In this document: positions 52,401 to 64,000 of the stretch, piece after piece | How the letters are laid out: the number at the start of each line of letters is the position of its first letter | How positions within the stretch are numbered: the first letter of the stretch is position 1 | DNA from: Auanema rhodensis | Lineage: Eukaryota; Nematoda; Chromadorea; Rhabditida; Rhabditidae | Direction: 5' to 3' | Length of the DNA stretch: 64,000 nt | Assembly (NCBI GenBank): GCA_964057225.1 | Contig: CAXKVF010000087.1 | Coordinates: forward strand, 124,001 to 188,000 | Notes under the pieces: model-generated | What the model saw: only the letters and a program-made list of their open reading frames with translations | Databases searched by the model: none | What the model was told of the DNA's origin: nothing | Made by a program: the position numbers and the translations under genes

Positions 52401-55400
52401 TGAAAGATAAAGAGATGCGGTTTTCAAAATTAGATTCCTCATGTCCATATTAGTCTAAAAACAAATTTTTATTGATATTGGTTCATGGTAACCATGACTT
52501 TGAAATTTACGTGAACTTTAATTTATGCTAATTAAATGTACAGGTGATGTGCACTTGGTATGTAACTCGCTTCACGTGAAAGATAAAGAGATGCGGTTTT
52601 CAAAATTAGATTCCCCATGTCCATATTAGTCTAAAAACAAATTTTTATTGATATTGGTTCATGGTAACCATGACTTTGAAATTTACGTGAACTTTAATTT
52701 ATGCTAATTAAATGTACACGTGATGTGCACTTGGTATGTAACTCGCTTCACGTGAAAGATAAAGAGATGCGGTTTTCAAAATTAGATTCCCCATGTCCAT
52801 ATTAGTCTAAAAACAAATTTTTATTGATATTGGTGCATGGTAACCATGACTTTGAAATTTACGTGAACTTTAATTTATGCTAATTAAATGTACACGTGAT
52901 GTGCACTTGGTATGTAACTCGCTTCACGTGAAAGATAAAGAGATGCGGTTTTCAAAATTAGATTCCTCATGTCCATATTAGTCTAAAAACAAATTTTTAT
53001 TGATATTGGTTCATGGTAACCATGACTTTGAAATTTACGTGAACTTTAATTTATGCTAATTAAATGTACACGTGATGTGCACTTGGTATGTAACTCGCTT
53101 CACGTGAAAGAAGAAGAGATGCGGTTTTCAAAATTAGATTCCCCATGTCCATATTAGTCTAAAAACAAATTTTTATTGATATTGGTTCATGGTAACCATG
53201 ACTTTGAAATTTACGTGAACTTTAATTTATGCTAATTAAATGTACACGTGATGTGCACTTGGTATGTAACTCGCTTCACGTGAAAGATAAAGAGATGCGG
53301 TTTTCAAAATTAGATTCCCCATGTCCATATTAGTCTAAAAACAAATTTTTATTGATATTGGTGCATGGTAACCATGACTTTGAAATTTACGTGAACTTTA
53401 ATTTATGCTAATTAAATGTACACGTGATGTGCACTTGGTATGTAACTCGCTTCACGTGAAAGATAAAGAGATGCGGTTTTCAAAATTAGATTCCCCATGT
53501 CCATATTAGTCTAAAAACAAATTTTTATTGATATTGGTGCATGGTACCCATGACTTTGAAATTTACGTGAACTTTAATTTATGCTAATTAAATGTACACG
53601 TGATGTGCACTTGGTATGTAACTCGCTTCACGTGAAAGATAAAGAGATGCGGTTTTCAAAATTAGATTCCCCATGTCCATATTAGTCTAAAAACAAATTT
53701 TTATTGATATTGGTTCATGGTAACCATGACTTTGAAATTTACGTGAACTTTAATTTATGCTAATTAAATGTACAGGTGATGTGCACTTGGTATGTAACTC
53801 GCTTCACGTGAAAGATAGAGAGATGCGGTTTTCAAAATTAGATTCCCCATGTCCATATTAGTCTAAAAACAAATTTTTATTGATATTGGTTCATGGTAAC
53901 CATGACTTTGAAATTTACGTGAACTTTAATTTATGCTAATTAAATGTACACGTGATGTGCACTTGGTATGTAACTCGCTTCACGTGAAAGATAAAGAGAT
54001 GCGGTTTTCAAAATTAGATTCCCCATGTCCATATTAGTCTAAAAACAAATTTTTATTGATATTGGTGCATGGTAACCATGACTTTGAAATTTACGTGAAC
54101 TTTAATTTATGCTAATTAAATGTACACGTGATGTGCACTTGGTATGTAACTCGCTTCACGTGAAAGATAAAGAGATGCGGTTTTCAAAATTAGATTCCCC
54201 ATGTCCATATTAGTCTAAAAACAAATTTTTATTGATATTGGTGCATGGTACCCATGACTTTGAAATTTACGTGAACTTTAATTTATGCTAATTAAATGTA
54301 CACGTGATGTGCACTTGGTATGTAACTCGCTTCACGTGAAAGATAAAGAGATGCGGTTTTCAAAATTAGATTCCCCATGTCCATATTAGTCTAAAAACAA
54401 ATTTTTATTGATATTGGTTCATGGTAACCATGACTTTGAAATTTACGTGAACTTTAATTTATGCTAATTAAATGTACAGGTGATGTGCACTTGGTATGTA
54501 ACTCGCTTCACGTGAAAGATAGAGAGATGCGGTTTTCAAAATTAGATTCCCCATGTCCATATTAGTCTAAAAACAAATTTTTATTGATATTGGTTCATGG
54601 TAACCATGACTTTGAAATTTACGTGAACTTTAATTTATGCTAATTAAATGTACACGTGATGTGCACTTGGTATGTAACTCGCTTCACGTGAAAGATAAAG
54701 AGATGCGGTTTTCAAAATTAGATTCCCCATGTCCATATTAGTCTAAAAACAAATTTTTATTGATATTGGTTCATGGTAACCATGACTTTGAAATTTACGT
54801 GAACTTTAATTTATGCTAATTAAATGTACACGTGATGTGCACTTGGTATGTAACTCGCTTCACGTGAAAGATAAAGAGATGCGGTTTTCAAAATTAGATT
54901 CCCCATGTCCATATTAGTCTAAAAACAAATTTTTATTGATATTGGTGCATGGTAACCATGACTTTGAAATTTACGTGAACTTTAATTTATGCTAATTAAA
55001 TGTACACGTGATGTGCACTTGGTATGTAACTCGCTTCACGTGAAAGATAAAGAGATGCGGTTTTCAAAATTAGATTCCCCATGTCCATATTAGTCTAAAA
55101 ACAAATTTTTATTGATATTGGTTCATGGTAACCATGACTTTGAAATTTACGTGAACTTTAATTTATGCTAATTAAATGTACACGTGATGTGCACTTGGTA
55201 TGTAACTCGCTTCACGTGAAAGATAAAGAGATGCGGTTTTCAAAATTAGATTCCCCATGTCCATATTAGTCTAAAAACAAATTTTTATTGATATTGGTGC
55301 ATGGTAACCATGACTTTGAAATTTACGTGAACTTTAATTTATGCTAATTAAATGTACACGTGATGTGCACTTGGTATGTAACTCGCTTCACGTGAAAGAT

Positions 55401-57483
55401 AAAGAGATGCGGTTTTCAAAATTAGATTCCCCATGTCCATATTAGTCTAAAAACAAATTTTTATTGATATTGGTGCATGGTAACCATGACTTTGAAATTT
55501 ACGTGAACTTTAATTTATGCTAATTAAATGTACACGTGATGTGCACTTGGTATGTAACTCGCTTCACGTGAAAGATAAAGAGATGCGGTTTTCAAAATTA
55601 GAATCCCCATGTCCATATTAGTCTAAAAACAAATTTTTATTGATATTGGTTCATGGTAACCATGACTTTGAAATTTACGTGAACTTTAATTTATGCTAAT
55701 TAAATGTACACGTGATGTGCACTTGGTATGTAACTCGCTTCACGTGAAAGATAAAGAGATGCGGTTTTCAAAATTAGATTCCCCATGTCCATATTAGTCT
55801 AAAAACAAATTTTTATTGATATTGGTTCATGGTAACCATGACTTTGAAATTTACGTGAATTTTAATTTATGCTAATTAAATGTACACGTGATGTGCACTT
55901 GGTATGTAACTCGCTTCACGTGAAAGATAAAGAGATGCGGTTTTCAAAATTAGATTCCCCATGTCCATATTAGTCTAAAAACAAATTTTTATTGATATTG
56001 GTTCATGGTAACCATGACTTTGAAATTTACGTGAACTTTAATTTATGCTAATTAAATGTACACGTGATGTGCACTTGGTATGTAACTCGCTTCACGTGAA
56101 AGATAAAGAGATGCGGTTTTCAAAATTAGATTCCCCATTTCCATATTAGTCTAAAAACAAATTTTTATTGATATTGGTGCATGGTAACCATGACTTTGAA
56201 ATTTACGTGAACTTTAATTTATGCTAATTAAATGTACACGTGATGTGCACTTGGTATGTAACTCGCTTCACGTGAAAGATGAAGAGATGCGGTTTTCAAA
56301 ATTAGATTCCCCATGTCCATATTAGTCTAAAAACAAATTTTTATTGATATTGGTTCATGGTAACCATGACTTTGAAATTTACGTGAACTTTAATTTATGC
56401 TAATTAAATGTACACGTGATGTGCACTTGGTATGTAACTCGCTTCACGTGAAAGATAAAGAGATGCGGTTTTCAAAATTAGATTCCCCATGTCCATATTA
56501 GTCTAAAAACAAATTTTTATTGATATTGGTTCATGGTAACCATGACTTTGAAATTTACGTGAACTTTAATTTATGCTAATTAAATGTACACGTGATGTGC
56601 ACTTGGTATGTAACTCGCTTCACGTGAAAGATAAAGAGATGCGGTTTTCAAAATTAGATTCCCCATGTCCATATTAGTCTAAAAACAAATTTTTATTGAT
56701 ATTGGTGCATGGTAACCATGACTTTGAAATTTACGTGAACTTTAATTTATGCTAATTAAATGTACACGTGATGTGCACTTGGTATGTAACTCGCTTCACG
56801 TGAAAGATAAAGAGATGCGGTTTTCAAAATTAGATTCCCCATGTCCATATTAGTCTAAAAACAAATTTTTATTGATATTGGTTCATGGTAACCATGACTT
56901 TGAAATTTACGTGAACTTTAATTTATGCTAATTAAATGTACACGTGATGTGCACTTGGTATGTAACTCGCTTCACGTGAAAGATAAAGAGATGCGGTTTT
57001 CAAAATTAGATTCCCCATGTCCATATTAGTCTAAAAACAAATTTTTATTGATATTGGTGCATGGTAACCATGACTTTGAAATTTACGTGAACTTTAATTT
57101 ATGCTAATTAAATGTACACGTGATGTGCACTTGGTATGTAACTCGCTTCACGTGAAAGATAAAGAGATGCGGTTTTCAAAATTAGATTCCCCATGTCCAT
57201 ATTAGTCTAAAAACAAATTTTTATTGATATTGGTGCATGGTAACCATGACTTTGAAATTTACGTGAACTTTAATTTATGCTAATTAAATGTACACGTGAT
57301 GTGCACTTGGTATGTAACTCGCTTCACGTGAAAGATAAAGAGATGCGGTTTTCAAAATTAGAATCCCCATGTCCATATTAGTCTAAAAACAAATTTTTAT
57401 TGATATTGGTTCATGGTAACCATGACTTTGAAATTTACGTGAACTTTAATTTATGCTAATTAAATGTACACGTGATGTGCACT
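43404..57483 (+). repeat. long-range duplicated segment, copy B (80 monomers)
   Basis: Variant order follows that of 705-10560, but this copy is 24 monomers longer. The offset between the two, corrected for the 69-bp deletion, changes from 243 monomers at the left to 241-242 near 46-48 kb, 246 near 49.2 kb, and 267 from 54.3 kb. Most of the extra length therefore lies between about 48 and 54 kb, where c60t and AGAAGAAG monomers are multiplied. Private substitutions not in copy A include CATCGT near 43334, g41t near 44676, c66g near 45053 and t122a near 45285. Confidence 0.85.
53436..54843 (+). repeat. tandem 4-monomer (704-bp) block, two copies
   Basis: The order t104g+a112c (GTACCCATG) / c164g (ACAGGTG) / a31g (GATAGAG) / t104g occurs at 53436-54139. 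It repeats from 54140, except that the fourth monomer of the second copy lacks t104g. Copy A at 7393 has the c164g/a31g pair once and lacks a112c, so this doubling is specific to copy B. Confidence 0.88.
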
Positions 57484-58187
57484 TGGTATGTAACTCGCTT
57501 CACGTGAAAGATAAAGAGATGCGGTTTTCAAAATTAGATTCCCCATGTCCATATTAGTCTAAAAACAAATTTTTATTGATATTGGTTCATGGTAACCATG
57601 ACTTTGAAATTTACGTGAATTTTAATTTATGCTAATTAAATGTACACGTGATGTGCACTTGGTATGTAACTCGCTTCACGTGAAAGATAAAGAGATGCGG
57701 TTTTCAAAATTAGATTCCCCATGTCCATATTAGTCTAAAAACAAATTTTTATTGATATTGGTTCATGGTAACCATGACTTTGAAATTTACGTGAACTTTA
57801 ATTTATGCTAATTAAATGTACACGTGATGTGCACTTGGTATGTAACTCGCTTCACGTGAAAGATAAAGAGATGCGGTTTTCAAAATTAGATTCCCCATTT
57901 CCATATTAGTCTAAAAACAAATTTTTATTGATATTGGTGCATGGTAACCATGACTTTGAAATTTACGTGAACTTTAATTTATGCTAATTAAATGTACACG
58001 TGATGTGCACTTGGTATGTAACTCGCTTCACGTGAAAGATGAAGAGATGCGGTTTTCAAAATTAGATTCCCCATGTCCATATTAGTCTAAAAACAAATTT
58101 TTATTGATATTGGTTCATGGTAACCATGACTTTGAAATTTACGTGAACTTTAATTTATGCTAATTAAATGTACACGTGATGTGCACT
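55548..58187 (+). repeat. 10-monomer (1760-bp) block, second copy half complete
   Basis: The series beginning t56a / c137t / plain / g64t+t104g / a30g occupies 55548-57307, and its first five monomers repeat at 57308-58187 before c61g-type monomers take over. At 8625-10384 in copy A the 10-monomer series occurs once, followed only by the first t56a monomer of a second copy. Confidence 0.88.
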
Positions 58188-59947
58188 TGGTATGTAACTC
58201 GCTTCACGTGAAAGATAAAGAGATGCGGTTTTCAAAATTAGATTCCCGATGTCCATATTAGTCTAAAAACAAATTTTTATTGATATTGGTGCATGGTAAC
58301 CATGACTTTGAAATTTACGTGAACTTTAATTTATGCTAATTAAATGTACACGTGATGTGCACTTGGTATGTAACTCGCTTCACGTGAAAGATAAAGAGAT
58401 GCGGTTTTCAAAATTAGATTCCCCATGTCCATATTAGTCTGAAAACAAATTTTTATTGATATTGGTTCATGGTAACCATGACTTTGAAATTTACGTGAAC
58501 TTTAATTTATGCTAATTAAATGTACACGTGATGTGCACTTGGTATGTAACTCGCTTCACGTGAAAGATAAAGAGATGCGGTTTTCAAAATTAGATTCCCC
58601 ATGTCCATATTAGTCTAAAAACAAATTTTTATTGATATTGGTGCATGGTAACCATGACTTTGAAATTTACGTGAACTTTAATTTATGCTAATTAAATGTA
58701 CACGTGATGTGCACTTGGTATGTAATTCGCTTCACGTGAAAGATAAAGAGATGCGGTTTTCAAAATTAGATTCCCCATGTCCATATTAGTCTAAAAACAA
58801 ATTTTTATTGATATTGGTTCATGGTAACCATGACTTTGAAATTTACGTGAACTTTAATTTATGCTAATTAAATGTACACGTGATGTGCACTTGGTATGTA
58901 ACTCGCTTCACGTGAAAGATAAAGAGATGCGGTTTTCAAAATTAGATTCCCCATTTCCATATTAGTCTAAAAACAAATTTTTATTGATATTGGTGCATGG
59001 TAACCATGACTTTGAAATTTACGTGAACTTTAATTTATGCTAATTAAATGTACACGTGATGTGCACTTGGTATGTAACTCGCTTCACGTGAAAGATGAAG
59101 AGATGCGGTTTTCAAAATTAGATTCCCCATGTCCATATTAGTCTAAAAACAAATTTTTATTGATATTGGTTCATGGTAACCATGACTTTGAAATTTACGT
59201 GAACTTTAATTTATGCTAATTAAATGTACACGTGATGTGCACTTGGTATGTAACTCGCTTCACGTGAAAGATAAAGAGATGCGGTTTTCAAAATTAGATT
59301 CCCGATGTCCATATTAGTCTAAAAACAAATTTTTATTGATATTGGTGCATGGTAACCATGACTTTGAAATTTACGTGAACTTTAATTTATGCTAATTAAA
59401 TGTACACGTGATGTGCACTTGGTATGTAACTCGCTTCACGTGAAAGATAAAGAGATGCGGTTTTCAAAATTAGATTCCCCATGTCCATATTAGTCTGAAA
59501 ACAAATTTTTATTGATATTGGTTCATGGTAACCATGACTTTGAAATTTACGTGAACTTTAATTTATGCTAATTAAATGTACACGTGATGTGCACTTGGTA
59601 TGTAACTCGCTTCACGTGAAAGATAAAGAGATGCGGTTTTCAAAATTAGATTCCCCATGTCCATATTAGTCTAAAAACAAATTTTTATTGATATTGGTGC
59701 ATGGTAACCATGACTTTGAAATTTACGTGAACTTTAATTTATGCTAATTAAATGTACACGTGATGTGCACTTGGTATGTAATTCGCTTCACGTGAAAGAT
59801 AAAGAGATGCGGTTTTCAAAATTAGATTCCCCATGTCCATATTAGTCTAAAAACAAATTTTTATTGATATTGGTTCATGGTAACCATGACTTTGAAATTT
59901 ACGTGAACTTTAATTTATGCTAATTAAATGTACACGTGATGTGCACT
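58188..59947 (+). repeat. 6-monomer (1056-bp) block, second copy partial
   Basis: The order c61g+t104g / a78g / t104g / c11t / g64t+t104g / a30g runs at 58188-59243. The first four monomers repeat at 59244-59947. The c61g (TTCCCGATG) and a78g (GTCTGAAA) variants appear only in the last 6 kb, marking a locally born lineage. Confidence 0.88.
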
Positions 59948-62900
59948 TGGTATGTAACTCGCTTCACGTGAAAGATAAAGAGATGCGGTTTTCAAAATTA
60001 GATTCCCCATGTCCATATTAGTCTAAAAACAAATTTTTATTGATATTGCTTCATGGTAACCATGACTTTGAAATTTACGTGAACTTTAATTTATGCTAAT
60101 TAAATGTACACGTGATGTGCACTTGGTATGTAACTCGCTTCACGTGAAAGATAAAGAGATGCGGTTTTCAAAATTAGATTCCCCATGTCCATATTAGTCT
60201 AAAAACAAATTTTTATTGATATTGGTTCATGGTAACCATGACTTTGAAATTTACGTGAACTTTTATTTATGCTAATTAAATGTACACGTGATGTGCACTT
60301 GGTATGTAACTCGCTTCACGTGAAAGATAAAGAGATGCGGTTTTCAAAATTAGATTCCCCATGTCCATATTAGTCTGAAAACAAATTTTTATTGATATTG
60401 GTGCATGGTAACCATGACTTTGAAATTTACGTGAACTTTAATTTATGCTAATTAAATGTACACGTGATGTGCACTTGGTATGTAACTCGCTTCACGTGAA
60501 AGATAAAGAGATGCGGTTTTCAAAATTAGATTCCCCATGTCCATATTAGTCTAAAAACAAATTTTTATTGATATTGGTTCATGGTAACCATGACTTTGAA
60601 ATTTACGTGAACTTTAATTAATGCTAATTAAATGTACACGTGATGTGCACTTGGTATGTAACTCGCTTCACGTGAAAGATAAAGAGATGCGGTTTTCAAA
60701 ATTAGATTCCCCATGTCCATATTAGTCTAAAAACAAATTTTTATTGATATTGGTTCATGGTAACCATGACTTTGAATTTTACGTGAACTTTAATTTATGC
60801 TAATTAAATGTACACGTGATGTGCACTTGGTATGTAACTCGCTTCACGTGAAAGATAAAGAGATGCGGTTTTCAAAATTAGATTCCCCATTTCCATATTA
60901 GTCTAAAAACAAATTTTTATTGATATTGGTGCATGGTAACCATGACTTTGAAATTTACGTGAACTTTAATTTATGCTAATTAAATGTACACGTGATGTGC
61001 ACTTGGTATGTAACTCGCTTCACGTGAAAGATGAAGAGATGCGGTTTTCAAAATTAGATTCCCCATGTCCATATTAGTCTAAAAACAAATTTTTATTGAT
61101 ATTGGTTCATGGTAACCATGACTTTGAAATTTACGTGAACTTTAATTTATGCTAATTAAATGTACACGTGATGTGCACTTGGTATGTAACTCGCTTCACG
61201 TGAAAGATAAAGAGATGCGGTTTTCAAAATTAGATTCCCGATGTCCATATTAGTCTAAAAACAAATTTTTATTGATATTGGTGCATGGTAACCATGACTT
61301 TGAAATTTACGTGAACTTTAATTTATGCTAATTAAATGTACACGTGATGTGCACTTGGTATGTAACTCGCTTCACGTGAAAGATAAAGAGATGCGGTTTT
61401 CAAAATTAGATTCCCGATGTCCATATTAGTCTAAAAACAAATTTTTATTGATATTGGTGCATGGTAACCATGACTTTGAAATTTACGTGAACTTTAATTT
61501 ATGCTAATTAAATGTACACGTGATGTGCACTTGGTATGTAACTCGCTTCACGTGAAAGATAAAGAGATGCGGTTTTCAAAATTAGATTCCCCATGTCCAT
61601 ATTAGTCTGAAAACAAATTTTTATTGATATTGGTTCATGGTAACCATGACTTTGAAATTTACGTGAACTTTAATTTATGCTAATTAAATGTACACGTGAT
61701 GTGCACTTGGTATGTAACTCGCTTCACGTGAAAGATAAAGAGATGCGGTTTTCAAAATTAGATTCCCGATGTCCATATTAGTCTAAAAACAAATTTTTAT
61801 TGATATTGGTGCATGGTAACCATGACTTTGAAATTTACGTGAACTTTAATTTATGCTAATTAAATGTACACGTGATGTGCACTTGGTATGTAACTCGCTT
61901 CACGTGAAAGATAAAGAGATGCGGTTTTCAAAATTAGATTCCCGATGTCCATATTAGTCTAAAAACAAATTTTTATTGATATTGGTGCATGGTAACCATG
62001 ACTTTGAAATTTACGTGAACTTTAATTTATGCTAATTAAATGTACACGTGATGTGCACTTGGTATGTAACTCGCTTCACGTGAAAGATAAAGAGATGCGG
62101 TTTTCAAAATTAGATTCCCCATGTCCATATTAGTCTGAAAACAAATTTTTATTGATATTGGTTCATGGTAACCATGACTTTGAAATTTACGTGAACTTTA
62201 ATTTATGCTAATTAAATGTACACGTGATGTGCACTTGGTATGTAACTCGCTTCACGTGAAAGATAAAGAGATGCGGTTTTCAAAATTAGATTCCCCATGT
62301 CCATATTAGTCTAAAAACAAATTTTTATTGATATTGGTGCATGGTAACCATGACTTTGAAATTTACGTGAACTTTAATTTATGCTAATTAAATGTACACG
62401 TGATGTGCACTTGGTATGTAATTCGCTTCACGTGAAAGATAAAGAGATGCGGTTTTCAAAATTAGATTCCCCATGTCCATATTAGTCTAAAAACAAATTT
62501 TTATTGATATTGGTTCATGGTAACCATGACTTTGAAATTTACGTGAACTTTAATTTATGCTAATTAAATGTACACGTGATGTGCACTTGGTATGTAACTC
62601 GCTTCACGTGAAAGATAAAGAGATGCGGTTTTCAAAATTAGATTCCCCATGTCCATATTAGTCTAAAAACAAATTTTTATTGATATTGCTTCATGGTAAC
62701 CATGACTTTGAAATTTACGTGAACTTTAATTTATGCTAATTAAATGTACACGTGATGTGCACTTGGTATGTAACTCGCTTCACGTGAAAGATAAAGAGAT
62801 GCGGTTTTCAAAATTAGATTCCCCATGTCCATATTAGTCTAAAAACAAATTTTTATTGATATTGGTTCATGGTAACCATGACTTTGAAATTTACGTGAAC

Positions 62901-63467
62901 TTTTATTTATGCTAATTAAATGTACACGTGATGTGCACTTGGTATGTAACTCGCTTCACGTGAAAGATAAAGAGATGCGGTTTTCAAAATTAGATTCCCC
63001 ATGTCCATATTAGTCTGAAAACAAATTTTTATTGATATTGGTGCATGGTAACCATGACTTTGAAATTTACGTGAACTTTAATTTATGCTAATTAAATGTA
63101 CACGTGATGTGCACTTGGTATGTAACTCGCTTCACGTGAAAGATAAAGAGATGCGGTTTTCAAAATTAGATTCCCCATGTCCATATTAGTCTAAAAACAA
63201 ATTTTTATTGATATTGGTTCATGGTAACCATGACTTTGAAATTTACGTGAACTTTAATTAATGCTAATTAAATGTACACGTGATGTGCACTTGGTATGTA
63301 ACTCGCTTCACGTGAAAGATAAAGAGATGCGGTTTTCAAAATTAGATTCCCCATGTCCATATTAGTCTAAAAACAAATTTTTATTGATATTGGTTCATGG
63401 TAACCATGACTTTGAATTTTACGTGAACTTTAATTTATGCTAATTAAATGTACACGTGATGTGCACT
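59420..63467 (+). repeat. 15-monomer register: 8 monomers repeated at +2640 bp
   Basis: The eight monomers at 59420-60827 (a78g / t104g / c11t / g102c / a141t / a78g+t104g / t145a / a126t) recur in the same order at 62060-63467, exactly 2640 bp later. The monomer after the first copy has g64t+t104g. The one after the second has a private change (GGTGTTC near 63510) and t145a, so the match ends there. Confidence 0.88.
61180..62235 (+). repeat. tandem 3-monomer (528-bp) block, two copies
   Basis: The order c61g+t104g / c61g+t104g / a78g occurs at 61180-61707 and 61708-62235. It is nested inside the interval that separates the two 8-monomer series of the 15-monomer register. Confidence 0.9.
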
Positions 63468-64000
63468 TGGTATGTAACTCGCTTCACGTGAAAGATAAAG
63501 AGATGCGGTGTTCAAAATTAGATTCCCCATGTCCATATTAGTCTAAAAACAAATTTTTATTGATATTGGTTCATGGTAACCATGACTTTGAAATTTACGT
63601 GAACTTTAATTAATGCTAATTAAATGTACACGTGATGTGCACTTGGTATGTAACTCGCTTCACGTGAAAGATAAAGAGATGCGGTTTTCAAAATTAGATT
63701 CCCCATGTCCATATTAGTCTAAAAACAAATTTTTATTGATATTGCTTCATGGTAACCATGACTTTGAAATTTACGTGAACTTTAATTTATGCTAATTAAA
63801 TGTACACGTGATGTGCACTTGGTATGTAACTCGCTTCACGTGAAAGATAAAGAGATGCGGTTTTCAAAATTAGATTCCCCATGTCCATATTAGTCTAAAA
63901 ACAAATTTTTATTGATATTGGTTCATGGTAACCATGACTTTGAATTTTACGTGAACTTTAATTTATGCTAATTAAATGTACACGTGATGTGCACTTGGTA
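63468..64000 (+). repeat. last three monomers and 5-bp tail; array continues past the window
   Basis: The order is t145a with GGTGTTC, then g102c, then a126t, followed by TGGTA at 63996-64000. The sequence is in perfect 176-bp phase at the edge, so the window ends inside the array. Confidence 0.9.

Larger units (their letters stand above)
1..64000 (+). repeat. 176-bp satellite DNA array (whole window)
   Basis: The window is a head-to-tail tandem array of one 176-bp monomer, always in the same orientation. The start motif TGGTATGTAA recurs every 176 bp from base 1 to base 33089, then every 176 bp from base 33196 to base 63996. This gives 363 complete monomers, one truncated monomer and a 5-bp tail. 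Monomers differ by only a few substitutions each. I see no spacer, transposon, inversion or unique sequence, so every stretch without a gene here is satellite. Arrays of 150-180-bp monomers are typical of plant and animal centromeres, but centromere identity is inference. The family name and host are not recognised. Confidence 0.99.

Noticed and set aside
1-64000. CRISPR array
   Set aside because: There are no alternating short repeats and unique spacers. The whole 176-bp unit is repeated and no cas genes are present.
1-64000. Telomere, rDNA spacer, transposon or integrated virus
   Set aside because: There are no telomeric hexamers, rRNA sequence, terminal repeats, target-site duplications or transposase, integrase or polymerase reading frames. 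The 176-bp period is unbroken apart from one deletion.
1-64000. Inverted monomers or strand switches
   Set aside because: The start motif and its flanking sequence read in the same direction in all lines examined. No reverse-complement copy was seen.

Overview
The window is one uninterrupted block of satellite DNA. It is a head-to-tail array of a 176-bp, AT-rich monomer (about 32% G+C in the consensus), all in one orientation. There are no unique sequences, genes, RNA genes or mobile elements. With the monomer phased to start at base 1 (TGGTATGTAA), the layout is 188 complete monomers (1-33088), one truncated 107-bp monomer (33089-33195), 175 complete monomers (33196-63995) and the first 5 bp of another. 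These add up exactly to 64,000 bp, so apart from one 69-bp deletion all variation is by base substitution, with no net length change.

An array this long, regular and gene-free, with a near-nucleosome-length monomer, indicates a eukaryotic nuclear chromosome, most likely centromeric or pericentromeric heterochromatin from a long-read assembly. I do not recognise the monomer and cannot tell plant from animal. Neither array edge lies in the window.

Monomers differ by a small set of recurring single-base variants. Named by consensus base, monomer position and variant base, these include t104g, g102c, g38a, a115g, g74c, t94c, g165t, c11t, a126t, c61g and a78g. The variants serve as barcodes for the array's history. 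Layout: (1) 705-10560 is a variant-rich segment that recurs in expanded form at 43404-57483. (2) 10561-21824 is built from nested tandem duplications of 5, 8, 5 (three copies) and 9 monomers. (3) 21825-33088 is a looser mosaic. (4) 33089-33195 is the truncated monomer. (5) 33548-38475 holds two 9-monomer blocks followed by two 5-monomer blocks. (6) 38476-43403 is mixed. (7) 57484-63995 carries young local variants in 6-, 3- and 15-monomer registers.

No single higher-order period dominates. Block lengths of 2, 3, 4, 5, 6, 8, 9, 10 and 15 monomers coexist, which fits recurrent out-of-register recombination. Each monomer carries several short dyad symmetries and three ACGTGA motifs spaced 33 and 32 bp apart. 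These are the best candidates for function in the repeat itself. All open reading frames are chance products of single substitutions in a non-coding repeat.
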